Assembly: GCA_963681505.1 (NCBI GenBank)
Contig: OY811980.1
Location: 5,459,004-5,523,003, forward strand
Source of the DNA: Eunapius fragilis
Taxonomy: Eukaryota > Porifera > Demospongiae > Spongillida > Spongillidae
Length of the DNA stretch: 64,000 bases
Direction: 5' to 3'
The position numbers and the translations under genes were made by a program. The notes under the pieces are model-generated. The model saw only the letters and a program-made list of their open reading frames with translations, had not been told where the DNA came from and made no database searches. Of this stretch, positions 1-14,200 are shown one piece after another. Each line of letters starts with the position of its first letter. Positions within the stretch are counted from its first letter, which is position 1.

Positions 1-1085
1 TTGACATACATACAATAATTCAGCATAAATAATGTTATTACATATGCCCCACATATCATTTTTATTAAAGAATTCCTATTGCCATTGTTAGAGCTGGGGC
101 AATTTTGGAAGCGACCATTATAATTGCATCCTAAAATATTTCTTGGAAGCTCATAAACATGCATAGCTTTGCTGCGTGGTTTTGATATTTGACTGAAAGT
201 TATTTACACATGCAGAAGCTGGCATTTAATGGAGCTAAGCACAATTGTTACAAACTCGCTCCTTTCATAAAGATTCATCTTGTAGTTTCCTCTACAAGAG
301 TGACTGGGAGCTTGATTATAAAATAATGAATGAAGGGCATGTGGAGTAAGCAATTAGGGGGACTCTTTTTACACCAGCAGCTACGCTATTTGTTTGATGA
401 TTAGAAGTACAACACTAACACATTATTCCAAAACCAAAACACACTGGTATGCACTTCATATATTGTATGCTTGATCTACATAGAAGAGCCTATGATTGCA
501 TAACATTAAGCCTGCCATTAATATCTACAACGATGTTTGACTTGGCAAAAGGACAGCTGTGAAGCCAGCCATGGCTTCTGAAATCCAGTTGCCATAACTC
601 TCCATAACCAGAGGGACCCATGGGTGTGGCACTTCAGGTTGAATTAATTAATAATGAACACTATTCATAATTAGTTCATTGTAATAGTGCAGGCCTAAAA
701 AAAAAAATTAAAAAAAACCACACCATACACACAATGCCCACATACAAACATACGCACATTTGATGTCATTTCATTTCACAGGGTATTATGTACTGTCCCA
801 TGCACATGATCCTCATATTACCAATACTGCTGCTAAAATTATATTATTATTTTGCACTACTGCACATTTAGGTGCAAGTCTGTACTGAATGTACAGACAT
901 GCGCCTAAAATCAAGCAAAAACATCAAAGCACCCTAACCCCTCCTACTATTATATACTAATTCCTATTGCCATTGTTAGAGTTGGGGCCCTCAGTCCTAC
1001 TGTATTATTATTATTATTTTTAAATGCACTTGCCACATCATAAAATCTGGCAGCGGCAAAGTGCACTCTTCGAAACTTATGAGCC
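1..1085. other. AT-rich non-coding stretch, no gene recognised
   Basis: No exon, RNA gene or complete mobile element was recognised here. A direct repeat of about 29 bp (core ATTCCTATTGCCATTGTTAG) occurs at about 71-100 and again at about 959-987. The two copies differ by one base, so the 860 bp between them may be an old insertion or a segment bounded by short repeats. Confidence 0.5.
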
Positions 1086-3968
1086 TACCTTGTGTACTGC
1101 ACCTAGCCTGGTCATAGTCTACCTTGTGTCTACACCTAGCTGGCCATAGTCTACCTTGTGTCTACACCTAGCTGGCCATAGTCTACCTTGTGTCTACACC
1201 TAGCTGGCCATAGTCTACCTTGTGTCCTGCACCTAGCCTGGTCATAGTCTACCTTGTGTCCTACACCTAGCCTGGTCATAGTCTACCTTGTGTCCTGCAC
1301 CTAGCTGGCCATAGTCTACCTTGTGTCCTGCACCTAGCTGGCCATAGTCTACCTTGTGTCCTGCACCTAGCTGGCCATAGTCTACCTTGTGTCCTACACC
1401 TAGCCTGGTCATAGTCTACCTTGTGTCCTGCACCTAGCTGGCCATAGTCTACCTTGTGTCCTGCACCTAGCTGGCCATAGTCTACCTTGTGTCCTGCACC
1501 TAGCTGGCCATAGTCTACCTTGTGTCCTACACCTAGCCTGGTCATAGTCTACCTTGTGTCCTGCACCTAGCTGGCCATAGTCTACCTTGTGTCCTGCACC
1601 TAGCCTGGCCATAGTCTACCTTGTGTCCTGCACCTAGCTGGCCATAGTCTACCTTGTGTCCTACACCTAGCCTGGTCATAGTCTACCTTGTGTCCTACAC
1701 CTAGCTGGCCATAGTCTACCTTGTGTCCTACACCTAGCCTGGCCATAGTCTACCTTGTGTCCTATACCTAGCTGGCCATAGTCTACCTTGTGTCCTGCAC
1801 CTAGCTGGCCATAGTCTACCTTGTGTCCTGCACCTAGCTGGCCATAGTCTACCTTGTGTCCTGCACCCAGCTTGCCATAGTCTACCTTGTGTCCTGCACC
1901 TAGCTGGCCATAGTCTACCTTGTGTCCTACACCTAGCTGGCCATAGTCTACCTTGTGTCCTACACCTAGCCTGGCCATAGTCTACCTTGTGTCCTACACC
2001 TAGCTGACCATAGTCTACCTTGTGTCCTGCACCTAGCTGGCCATAGTCTACCTTGTGTCCTACACCTAGCTGGCCATAGTCTACCTTGTGTCCTGCACCT
2101 AGCTGGCCATAGTCTACCTTGTGTCCTACACCTAGCCTGGCCATAGTCTACCTTGTGTCCTACACCTAGCTGGCCATAGTCTACCTTGTGTCCTGCACCT
2201 AGCTGGCCATAGTCTACCTTGTGTCCTACACCTAGCTGGCCATAGTCTACCTTGTGTCCTGCACCTAGCTGGCCATAGTCTACCTTGTGTCCTGCACCCA
2301 GCTGGCCATAGTCTACCTTGTGTCCTGCACCTAGCTGGCCATAGTCTACCTTGTGTCCTACACCTAGCTGGCCATAGTCTACCTTGTGTCCTACACCTAG
2401 CCTGGCCATAGTCTACCTTGTGTCCTACACCTAGCCTGGTCATAGTCTACCTTGTGTCCTGCACCTAGCTGGCCATAGTCTACCTTGTGTCCTGCACCTA
2501 GCTGGCCATAGTCTACCTTGTGTCCTGCACCTAGCTGGCCATAGTCTACCTTGTGTCCTACACCTAGCCTGGTCATAGTCTACCTTGTGTCCTGCACCTA
2601 GCTGGCCATAGTCTACCTTGTGTCCTGCACCTAGCCTGGCCATAGTCTACCTTGTGTCCTGCACCTAGCTGGCCATAGTCTACCTTGTGTCCTACACCTA
2701 GCCTGGTCATAGTCTACCTTGTGTCCTACACCTAGCTGGCCATAGTCTACCTTGTGTCCTACACCTAGCCTGGCCATAGTCTACCTTGTGTCCTATACCT
2801 AGCTGGCCATAGTCTACCTTGTGTCCTGCACCTAGCTGGCCATAGTCTACCTTGTGTCCTGCACCTAGCTGGCCATAGTCTACCTTGTGTCCTGCACCCA
2901 GCTTGCCATAGTCTACCTTGTGTCCTGCACCTAGCTGGCCATAGTCTACCTTGTGTCCTACACCTAGCTGGCCATAGTCTACCTTGTGTCCTACACCTAG
3001 CCTGGCCATAGTCTACCTTGTGTCCTACACCTAGCTGACCATAGTCTACCTTGTGTCCTGCACCTAGCTGGCCATAGTCTACCTTGTGTCCTACACCTAG
3101 CTGGCCATAGTCTACCTTGTGTCCTGCACCTAGCTGGCCATAGTCTACCTTGTGTCCTACACCTAGCCTGGCCATAGTCTACCTTGTGTCCTACACCTAG
3201 CTGGCCATAGTCTACCTTGTGTCCTGCACCTAGCTGGCCATAGTCTACCTTGTGTCCTACACCTAGCTGGCCATAGTCTACCTTGTGTCCTGCACCTAGC
3301 TGGCCATAGTCTACCTTGTGTCCTGCACCCAGCTGGCCATAGTCTACCTTGTGTCCTGCACCTAGCTGGCCATAGTCTACCTTGTGTCCTACACCTAGCT
3401 GGCCATAGTCTACCTTGTGTCCTACACCTAGCCTGGCCATAGTCTACCTTGTGTCCTACACCTAGCTGGCCATAGTCTACCTTGTGTCCTGCACCTAGCT
3501 GGCCATAGTCTACCTTGTGTCCTACACCTAGCTGGCCATAGTCTACCTTGTGTCCTGCACCTAGCTGGCCATAGTCTACCTTGTGTCCTACACCTAGCCT
3601 GGCCATAGTCTACCTTGTGTCCTACACCTAGCTGGCCATAGTCTACCTTGTGTCCTGCACCTAGCTGGCCATAGTCTACCTTGTGTCCTACACCTAGCTG
3701 GCCATAGTCTACCTTGTGTCCTGCACCTAGCTGGCCATAGTCTACCTTGTGTCCTGCACCCAGCTGGCCATAGTCTACCTTGTGTCCTGCACCTAGCTGG
3801 CCATAGTCTACCTTGTGTCCTGCACCTAGCTGGCCATAGTCTACCTTGTGTCCTACACCTAGCCTGGCCATAGTCTACCTTGTGTCCTACACCTAGCTGG
3901 CCATAGTCTACCTTGTGTCCTACACCTAGCTGGCCATAGTCTACCTTGTGTCCTGCACCTAGCTGGCC
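1086..3968. repeat. 33/34-bp minisatellite with 1,031-bp higher-order repeat
   Basis: About 87 tandem copies of a 33-bp unit (core CATAGTCTACCTTGTGTCCT, then GCACCTAGCTGGC). A common 34-bp variant has one extra C (AGCCTGGCC or AGCCTGGTC). The order of variants repeats exactly with a 1,031-bp offset: the pattern starting near 1409 recurs near 2440, and that near 1676 recurs near 2707. A recent duplication of about 31 units therefore made a higher-order repeat. The apparent minus-strand reading frames with an 11-residue period (AGHKVDYGQLG) are by-products of the 33-bp unit and break at each 34-bp unit. The array ends about 70 bp from the last exon of the neighbouring lysozyme gene. Confidence 0.97.
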
Positions 3969-4034
3969 ATGGCTGCTTGCACCCAATACAAGTTATCAAC
4001 TCCAATTCATGGCCAGAAGCAGACATTATCAACG

Positions 4035-7000
4035 CTACCCATATAAATAGTCTGTCAGCCATGTGGTGTAAGTAACGATAATAATCTTGTCCAGTGCACT
4101 GCATGGCTTACCACACACGTTCGCATCCCCTGCATACTGCTTCATGTTGGGACCACCCCACCCACCAAATGGTGAGAAGTCATCAAACGCTGGATCTCCA
4201 TCGTAATGCGCATACCTGCCAAGATAAATTCCAACAGTTTTTTTTTTTAATTTTAAAGATGGCTGGTGTGCTCATCTAAGCTCAACATACCACAAGGGGT
4301 GGTCCCCCCCTCCTGTATAGCCATCTCCCATGATGGCACTCCACTGGGACGCACTTGCATACACACCGGTACTCTTTTGTGACTGTTATTGTGAGATGAA
4401 ATTGCACAAGGTAAGTAATAAATAAATAAATAAATAAACATCATGCAAGGCTTACTGATGCTGCGGACAGTAGCTCTTCAAAGAAGGCCTGATTTGCTGA
4501 GTAGTCACCCAGCCAGTAACCACTTCCCTGCAAGAGTGCACGGGAATAAAGCAGTTACGAGAGCAGAACGATCCGACGGGCGTGCTCGAGGGCTGCAGGA
4601 TGTCTTACCTCAATGTCCAGCCATATCATGCCATAGTCAGTTCCAGACAAGCTATCAACTGCATGCAAAAAAAAAAATGGCACAATAATCAGATGTTAAT
4701 TGTTATGATTGGATGGACATTTAGGGTGCCATACCTGTCCATTAGGGATGGGTTTGGCCTTTTATTAAAAACTCTTAATTATTACGTGGACTGGAATCAA
4801 CGTGTAACGTAACATCATATGTTGTCACCATCATTGTTGCACCTCATTTCCCTTCCAATTCGAGGAAACAAAGGCTTTTGTCAAGACTTCCTAGCATTGG
4901 TGCACTTATAAGTTCTGAAAAGGTTTTTTAAAAATGAACTTATACAATGGCATTGTTCATCCATGTGTTTTTAAAGGACTACACATTGATCGTTTTTTCT
5001 TTTAATGTGCCGTCATATTTGACGTGGATTGTCCTTAACTTGCATTGTGATAGCTGTGAGTTATTACGCATACAACAAACCATGATGTCATTAATAATGC
5101 ATGAGCACCACGTATGTGACACAATTATTGCCATTTCATACTGTGTCGGGTCCGTTTTCTCTGTAAATGTTTCCAGTACACAAGCCTCAAGTGGTGAGTG
5201 CATATCAAGTACCTAGCTTGTTTAGTGCTGTAATATTTATGAGTTAGTAGTAGGCCAGCCTATTACAAGTCTTCTGTTTCAGTGAGTACAAGAGAATAGT
5301 ACAAGAATAGTACAAGTCATGATTTATAACCTTGAAGATCATTTGAGGGGCTGGAATCTATCCAGAAATCCTATCCTCACCATTTCACCACGTGAGAAAA
5401 GAAGAAAATGACTTTCCACTAGATATATAAAGTTGCATACATTAATCGTTTTGGGTACACAATATGGTACTACACTGAAATGAGTGAAGTAAACTAAACA
5501 TGTAATAAATGCAAGATCAAAGCCTATAGATGTAATAAATAGATCAAGCTACAGATGTAATAAATCGATCAAGTCTACAGATGTAATAAATGCAAGATCA
5601 AGCCCTTTACTTTCGTTCAAGGCTAGACAAAATATAGATATTTTCTTGCGCACAAGCTTCAGGCGTTGCTATGAGCCATAATGCCAAGTACTTAAAATTC
5701 AAAGTGGGTGTGGGCCTATTGTCCAAATTTCAATGCAATGTAGGATTCGTGGGACTGTATAACATTTTCCATCAAGGAACATCAAAGTTGACGCGTGCAA
5801 TTAAAATCTATGCACAATTAAAAATTAATGCCGTTGTAACTTGATCAATTTCCAGTGTGTAAGAAAGAAGTCTTAGAGGATCATGATATCTTTTAGAAAA
5901 TCAAATAATTAACATGCCTTCCAGAGGACTCTGTTCTATTGTACGGTATAACGCACCTTCGATAATCTAGTGGACATGATTCCCCAACTGCCAGGTTCTT
6001 CAAGAAGAGATCCTTGTGTGATGTCATGTCATTCACTACTTACATGTAGATACATAGGAAAAGGGATCCCAAACACGATCGTTGAGCTCTCTTAAAACAC
6101 CCTGCCCTTCCACCATTCGTGGTGTTTATATACTATAGAGTGGTCAACACATGGACCACTCCTTGCATCAATTAAGGGTGATTGAGCAAAACATGCTACA
6201 TTGATGCTAGAAACACCAATTTTTTCAAATGTTAGTATATAATTAAGCCATGAAATTAGTGGACCACTGATTGTTTTGGATGCTTAACAAATCTTTCATT
6301 GTGCTGATGATTGATGCATGTTAATTATTAAGAGGTTTTACGCCCTGTTTGCAAGCACGGCGTAAAAAAAAAACCTATCAATTCTTTATCTTCTCCTCTG
6401 AGCTTGTTTCAGCCGATTTTATAAGAGCAAGTATGTGAAGTGAACGCTCGAGCCAAGTTTTAGAACTGCACATAAAATCAATTATTGATTTCTCAAGGGT
6501 TGTTTTAATCAAAATTTGAATTAGTGCATGATTTCACAGTAAAATCTAGTGGGCTTGATTTTGCTGCCAAATCAACAATTAATTTGGCGTCGGCTATGTA
6601 CAACGCAACAAGCATAGCCAGACAAAGGATGTACGAGTGTATACATCTCACTACTAGCAGTGTTATAAGTGAGTCACTTATAGCACAAAGTTTCTCATGG
6701 TTAAGAAACGCAGCATCTGTTTGAAAATGTCACAAGTTGAGATGGTTAATTTGTACATTTGAAACGAGATCCGTCAATTTGTAAGTCTACGGTAACAGCC
6801 ACAAGACTGCCCAGGATAAAGGCAAATTCATTATGAGTTTACGAGGAAAATATGCTGCCAATGTCAAAACTATCTCGGCACAGAAAAAAAAATCACCTGT
6901 AATAACTACAATGCATTGAACACCGACATTCTGATGCCGACTGTACATGTACATTTTGCTACAGACTGCATGTATCAAAACGTAAAATCAATTCTAGAAT

Positions 7001-8104
7001 TGTGCCACGGAAATATATATTGTAATTACCGGTGGGCGTGGTGTGGCGTTAGTTACCCCTTAATTAATATGATTGTCACTACTGTTTCAATACATTGAAA
7101 CGTGGGTCAAAAAGACCTACGCCCAGAAATATTGAAATGGCTGCGTGTGCTTAGCAATGAAATATTGCAATCGAACAACGTTGGAATGTGCGCTACTCTT
7201 TTTGAACACAACACTTGGTAATATATTTGACGCTGTTTTATGGTTATAAAACTTGTACTCTATCCGACGCCACAAGTACCATGATCGTAGCTTAAGCCAC
7301 TCGAACACTGTGCGACTTAAAAGATATACACTTTAAGTGGTAGGTCATTTACTCATTGGCCTGTGTATAAACTGAGGAATTTTCTGGCTCCAACGGCGCA
7401 TAGCTTTGTATTGTAGATGGAATGAACTTGATAATTGTTTTGCTTTCGAAGCGGCTCTGTTATACGTTTTAAAGTTAACAGTTCGTGCACGAGACCTAGC
7501 AACTAGGTCAAAATGGTTAATCAGTACATTACTACGTTATAGTTGTGCACTGACTGTTTTACATTACACAACAGAGACACTGGCATTGTAGAAAATGAAA
7601 GGTTCTAATGTCCATGCATGCTTGCATGGACTCACATACTAGCCCTGACCCCATGTACAACCAGCCCTACCCCCACCACCCAACCCTGGCCTCATGCACA
7701 ACCAGCCCTGACCCCATGTACAACCAGCCCTACCATGCACAACCAGCCCTGATGCCATGCACAACCAGCCCTACCCTCAGAACCAATCCTGGGCTCATGC
7801 ACAACCATGCAGCCCTGACCCCATGCATGCACAACCCCACAACCATCCCTGACTCCACAACCATGCCTCACAACCAGCTCTGGTCCCACAACAACCAGCC
7901 CTGGCTCCATGACCAGCTCTGGCCCCACAACCAGCCCTGGCTCCACAACCAACTCTGGCTCCACTACCAGCTGCACACAACCATGCAGCTGGCCCCATGC
8001 ACAACCAGCTAGCTCTCAGTGGCTCTAAAAACATTTCTTAAGGATGATTATATAACAAATATTATAAATATCCCCTGTATTCCTGTGCATGCATGTAGCT
8101 GTGA

Positions 8105-8147
<43 letters not shown>

Positions 8148-8166
8148 ATGTGTGTGTGTGTGTGTG

Positions 8167-8201
<35 letters not shown>

Positions 8202-11200
8202 ATGTGTGTGTGTGTGTGTGTGTGCATGTGTGTGTGTGTGTGTGTGTGAAGGAATTAATGGACAAACGTATGCAATTTCACTTGATGGATATGCCTTAAT
8301 TCGTAAAACTATTGGAAGTTTTGCTAGAAACTTCCATACAGGATTTAAGTTGGACTATGAATCTCATTAAAAACAAGACTCCCGACGATTGGATCGTTTA
8401 GCTTGTTACAGTAATCGAGCTAGAAGTCAAAAATGAGCAGTTTCGTCTTTGTTTTATGTCACAGAACCGCGCGGTTGTAGAGAACAAAAGGATACTGCCC
8501 GTCCTCGTACCCAGTCCCGGAACATGGTCTCCTTGTTCTTCTTCTTGGCAACGCATAACTCGGGGTAGGAACACTTTTAAACAATGAAAATTTCACCAAT
8601 AGCTTCAGAATAGGATGGAAGAGCCGCTTTCATATAAAATAGTCGATGTCATATTAACATTTGACTATACGGTCTATGTAGGACGCATAAACTTGTAAGA
8701 CGTACTTTTAGATATCTAAAAATAAAGGGCGAACAACTAGAATAAACACTTTGGTCGTTTGGTGTAACCTCTTTTGTTAGTGAAGTTGTTTTTCTCAAAA
8801 TGCCCAGGGGCGGATCCAGGAATTTTGAAAGGGGTGGGGGGGGGGGGGGGGGGCACCAATAATGACAAGTTATAATTAAGTGAGAAATGGGCGTGGCTCA
8901 CCGAAAGGGGGTGGGTGCGGGAGGGGGATAAATGCTTTTGGTAGCTGTACGTTCAAAATGCAATTTAAAATGTGACTATGAATATATAATTAGACGAACG
9001 AAAGGGGGGCACGGGCTTACGGTGTGTCCCCCCCCCCCCCCCCCCCTGGATCCGCCCCTGATGCCTTCACGTCAGGAAAAGAAACGAGCGAAATGACGTG
9101 CGAAATACCTTCAAGTTCGAGACGATGTTTTAGAATCGGCATGGGCATCCTACAAAGCAGAGCCAGAAAAGAAACGGTCCGCTGAACGCGAGCGGTATCA
9201 AGAAGACCCAGAAAAGAAACGGTCCGCTAAAAGACAACTTTATTGGGAGAGTCCTGAATCTGCTCGCTTGGCGAAGAGAGTGCGGTACGGGAAGGCTAAG
9301 CGTACCCTGCAAAACCAAACGAGGCCATCGAAAGAGTACTACCGATAAAGTTATTCAAAGGTATATGTAATTGTAGCTACCTACTCTTACTAAGCTTGGT
9401 TTAAAATATGACATTGGCTGAACGTTGCATCAGCGTTGCCTTTTGTCAGTGCCGTTACGTGATGTTGGAATAGACTTTAGTTTCATTCCAGTGTCAGCTG
9501 CTGATCAGATGCTGCAGTTATTGTTTGAACTCTCTAGTTTACGCAAGTCTGACGCAATGTCATTGCATTGTATCTATTATTTGTGTACGGTGGAGAACAT
9601 CATACTTGGCCAATTTTTTTTTTTCCCCCCAAAGTTTTATGTTCTATGTTGTATTTTTCAGTAGTAGTATGGGATAAATTAAAAATACTTACATTCCTCT
9701 ATTTTGATATGACTTGGCACAATGAACTTGAAAAAGAATGTCATCACGTGATACCAATGGTTAGTTATTAACGTATTTAGCTACCCCTCTCCAAATCAAC
9801 TTGTGTATTGATTTCTGCCTGAGTTTTTCGTCTTTTCAATGAAATTTGGTATATCACTAGTACATCTATGTCTTCAACATTTGAGTCTTACGCATTCAAC
9901 TTCGGATAGAACGTTACAGTTGCATTCATAAAAACACCACCATTGTAGGTGTGCTTGTGTTAGGTCAGGTTTTTTCTCTTGCGAAGATTATAGCACTCAG
10001 GATTTTCAGATTACATTGTGCGATACGTGTACTATCGAATTAGCTCCATCCACGGCCTGTAACGTTAAACGTAGCGTAGAAAACAAGCTCAAAAAAACCA
10101 GTGGCTTGGTAACGTCGCCATTTTGAATAATTAGACACTGAATACGTTTAAAAACGCATAAACTTTCATAACCTATCTAATCATCGAGGGTGTTGTTTCT
10201 GAATGGCTGAGGATGTTATTTCTAGCGATCGACACGGTTCTTTTCAGAACCCTCCTGACGAAATCCCAACTAGCAGTCACTCTAAAAGGCATGCTAGTAA
10301 GGCTGCCTCGTCGGCATGGACGGAGCTGAAAAAGCGAAAGAGTCCCCGAAGAGACCTGTTAGCGGGTGTAATGAAGCGTTTGCAGAAATGCTCAAAAGAG
10401 AAACGCCAGCAGGTGACAGAGAAACGGAAGAGGATTCAAGAAAAGTCTGCCAAAGAACTAGAGGAGTTAAGTCAATTTATGCCTGACCTCACTGACTGCG
10501 ATGCAAAGGTCCTGGCATTGCACATGTATTACCTTGAGTTGAGTGATGGAGTTTCAGCAAGTCATGCCTAGGAAAAAGTGAGCAGGATGTTTCACGCACT
10601 GTGAGAAGATGGAGTGAATTATGAGAAGCCAGGAGAAGAGCTTTTGCTGGATGGTCAAAGTGAACGTGGTGAAAGAGAGAAATCAATTTTGTTTCATTCA
10701 CCAGCACTCGTGTTTGAGTTAAGGCAATGGATTAGTGAGCGTTTAAAACTAGGTGGCAAGCACAAAGATGGATTTTTGACCATTCAGCACATCCAGGACT
10801 ACATACATGAAGTTCTTTTCACAGATCCTGATATTATTCCACCCGAACTTTTGGACATGCATGAGGCTACCTACCATTTGCGTGAAGTGTCAATAATGAC
10901 AGTTCTTCGGTGGGTGCACAAACTTGGCTATAAATGAGCTGATTCCTCAAATGCTCCATTCTGTGATACACATGAACATCCTGAGATTGTAGCCTATCGT
11001 AATCAATGGGTCTCAAATAGCTTCCGCTCCCTATGAGCATGCATTTTAGTCAAGGGCGGATCTAGCGAAGGGGAACCGCCTATAACAGTGGCGGACCCGG
11101 GAGGGACGGGGGGGGGGGTCACCGGGGGCACGTGCCCCCCCCCCCCCCTTTCGTCCTTCTAATTATATATTCATAGTCGTGCAATATAATTGCATTTTGA

Positions 11201-14200
11201 ACGTATAGCTACCAAACGCTTCCGCGCTTCGCGCGAGAGGGGGCATACAGTGGCGGTTTGCTTGAGCGAAAAGTAACAGCTCGCTAGATCGAAAAAATAA
11301 TTATATTCATCCGAAAAAAACAAACTGTTGGTGTACTTAGCAACCCTACCTGTGGTATGACAACGCCCCTTCTAAATGAAATTCACTGTTATTCGTGGCT
11401 TTGCTGTTATGCAACGTTTCGCAATCCGCCCCTTTTCATTTCCTACTACGCGCCACACCTACCTGCACCTCTTGCTATATGTCATGCCTCTTTCTAGCCA
11501 GAATAAGAGCTTCAACCTTGCTTTGTTACCTTGGTGGAGATGTGCAACGTGTTAGTTTGTCAATGAGCACGCAAACAGTGTATGAAGAAGAGTGATGCAT
11601 GCATGATCTGCTATGGAAAATGTGTATGGTATGATACACAGGTTGCTGCAGCATTACATGTGCTTTATCCCTAGGACAGCTTTGCCCCACCATTCCTACA
11701 AAGAACACAGATCAATTGCATTTAGATCACTGGCTCATTGAGGCAGGTAGACATTGCGGACAAATGTCTGTGGAGTAGGGCAGGCGAGGCTAACTGCCGT
11801 TGGGATTAAGCTGCGTGCAATGCTGCTTGGTTTGCACGTGTAAGAACCATACACACTTTTCCATAGCTGACCATACACACTTGTCCCTAACTCTACATGT
11901 ATACATGCTACACTGTATCATGTACCACTACCACTTGTGTATGATATGATGAAAATAGGCTAGCATATATATACCATGCCATCGTATTTGCGTAAACCAT
12001 GCCACTTACTTCCCCTCTCGGGCCTTATTCATGGCTCCTGAAACACACAACGGTTTTCTAGCTCCAATAAAGGTCCTAATGGAACGAAACCATTCGCCTT
12101 TAGCGGGATACTTAGCTCTGCTGGACCCTTAGGTAACGCACACGAACAGGAACACTTACGTGGATAAAGAGGTTGTTTCATGGCGTTGTAAATTGGCTAG
12201 TAGATGTTCATAGCCAGATAACAACAAAGCGCACGCATGGTGCGCATCAAAACTAATACACGCCTTCTTTCACCAATGCTATGCCAATGGATACCCTTAG
12301 CAACAGTTGAACACATCAACTTGTGAAGTGTTCTCTAGAGATGCTGCTAATATTTTTGTTATGATTAATTACACTGAGAATTACAGAGGACATTTAAAAA
12401 TAAGGAAGTGAACTGCAGAGGTACAAATTGCATTCAAACCACTCAATCCTACTGTGTAGAGCCAAATGTTGCCAAGCGATTGCATGTCTCTCTTGCAAAG
12501 TTCATGATAGGAACATCACTCAGCTTAGCACCAATAGTATGCAACTCTTGCAAAATGGGTACAACACGCTGCAAAACGGCAATTTTTTCAATGGGCTGAC
12601 GTTCACCTGCATCTGGTTCATCATCTTCTTCATTTTCATCATTATTCATCCCTGCACACTCTTCCAATTGAATCCATTCAATCAGCAAGTTGGAAGCCAA
12701 ATCCTGTAATTCATGGGTCTGTTCCATCACGCTGTCCAAGCCAGTGCTACTTAGCATATGGGCTACAGCAGGGTCACCAGGCTGCAAAGTTGACAAAACA
12801 CTACTCATCTGCTGTACAGCACTCTGTTTAATTCGTGAAATATGGTCTTCACTGCTTGTGCTACCTGTATCTTGAGTGGCTAGACATTTGGAATGCTTCC
12901 AACACGCTTCAATTGCTTCACTCTGGATGTTATCCCAGGACTCCTTTATTAGTTCTGCAGCATCTCTCACATGAGGAGCACAACCATACTCCAAACCAGC
13001 ATGTCCAGATGGTAAATGTTTTGCCATTTGTTGCAGGCTCTCATATGTTGGAACAGTGCTGACAAGTTTAGTAAGTAACTTATACTTGTATCCCGTCTTG
13101 AATGATGCTATAATCCCTTGATCTAGGGTGGAGGATTGTTTTTAAAACAACGGGGTTGTTTATTACTTCCGATGAAAACTGGGCTAATCTTGCATGTTCC
13201 AAGAGCATTAACGCAAAGGATTACCGTCAATCTATCCTTAGCTTTCATTGCTTTCACACCTCTTCCTGCTTGTCTCTTATCAATATGACCAATCTCATAT
13301 GTTCTGCTTGGAATTGCTTTGTAAAATAAACCTGTTTCGTCCATGTTGAAGATATTTGAATGCTTGTATCCTTTAGCAACAATCTGTCTTCTAAGATCTT
13401 CCATTTGTTCTTCAGCTACTTTCAAATCAACTTCCGCAGCTTCACCATGGAGACGAACAGAATTGGATACATTATAGCGCGAACGCCATCTCCACACCCA
13501 TCCATCAGAAGCTTTAAAATCTGTAATGCCTCTATTTGTAGCCTCTAACGCCGCTCGAGCTTTAATCATCATTTTGGACACTGGAAGTGGCCTGCAGGAA
13601 CCAACAAATGAACGTATGGAGCAAAACCAATGAAAGACAGCTGTGTCGATCTCAGGGAATTTTCCTTTGGTAGCAATTACTTTACGATACAATGGGGCAT
13701 TATTCTTTACTCGGCTTTCTAGTTCATCTTTGTTTTTTAAAATACGATACGCTTGAGTCTGTCCAATTCCAAAATGCTGAGCAATATCTGCTACGGGTCG
13801 ACCACCTTTGAATTCTTTCACTACCTCCATCTTCTCCTTCATGTCAAGAAACATTTTCTTTTTTTTAGTCGCCATCTTCAAATTCAACAATCCAAATACA
13901 GGCCCACGAAAATGCAAAATCAACAATTCGTTGAAGAAGTTCAGCAGTCACAGTGTTCAACAAAAAAGTAAGCAGCATCTCTAGAGAACACTTCACAAGT
14001 TGATGTGTTCAACTGTTGCTAAGGGTATCCATTGGCATAGCATTGGTGAAAGAAGGCGTATATTAGTTTTGATGCGCACCACGCATGTGCTTTGTTGTTA
14101 TCTGGCTATGAACATCTACTAGCCAATTTACAACGCCATGAAACAACCTCCGTAAGTGTTCCTATTCGTGTGCGTTACCTAAGGGTCCAGCAGAGCTAAG

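Larger units (their letters stand above)
8370..9348 (+). mobile_element. Basic repeat-protein element, copy A (5' region plus ORF, split by a MITE)
   Basis: The segment from 8370, including GAACCGCGCGGTTGTAGAGAA and CCTCGTACCCAGTCCCGG, recurs upstream of copy B (58.9-59.2 kb). It also recurs in inverted orientation inside an ERCC6L2-like intron (33480-33690). It is followed by a leader shared with copy B (GAAGTTGTTTTTCT...AAAATGCC) and then an ORF. It is a dispersed element whose autonomous type is not identified here. Confidence 0.7.

Noticed and set aside
1086..3968. CRISPR-like array
   Set aside because: Units are contiguous with no unique spacers, no cas genes are present and the genome is eukaryotic. 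The same holds for the 40-bp array at 36.9-37.7 kb.
1276..3986. Minus-strand frames with AGHKVDYGQLG repeats as a repetitive protein
   Set aside because: They arise from the 33-bp unit, change frame at each 34-bp variant, and have no start context, splice sites or flanking domain.
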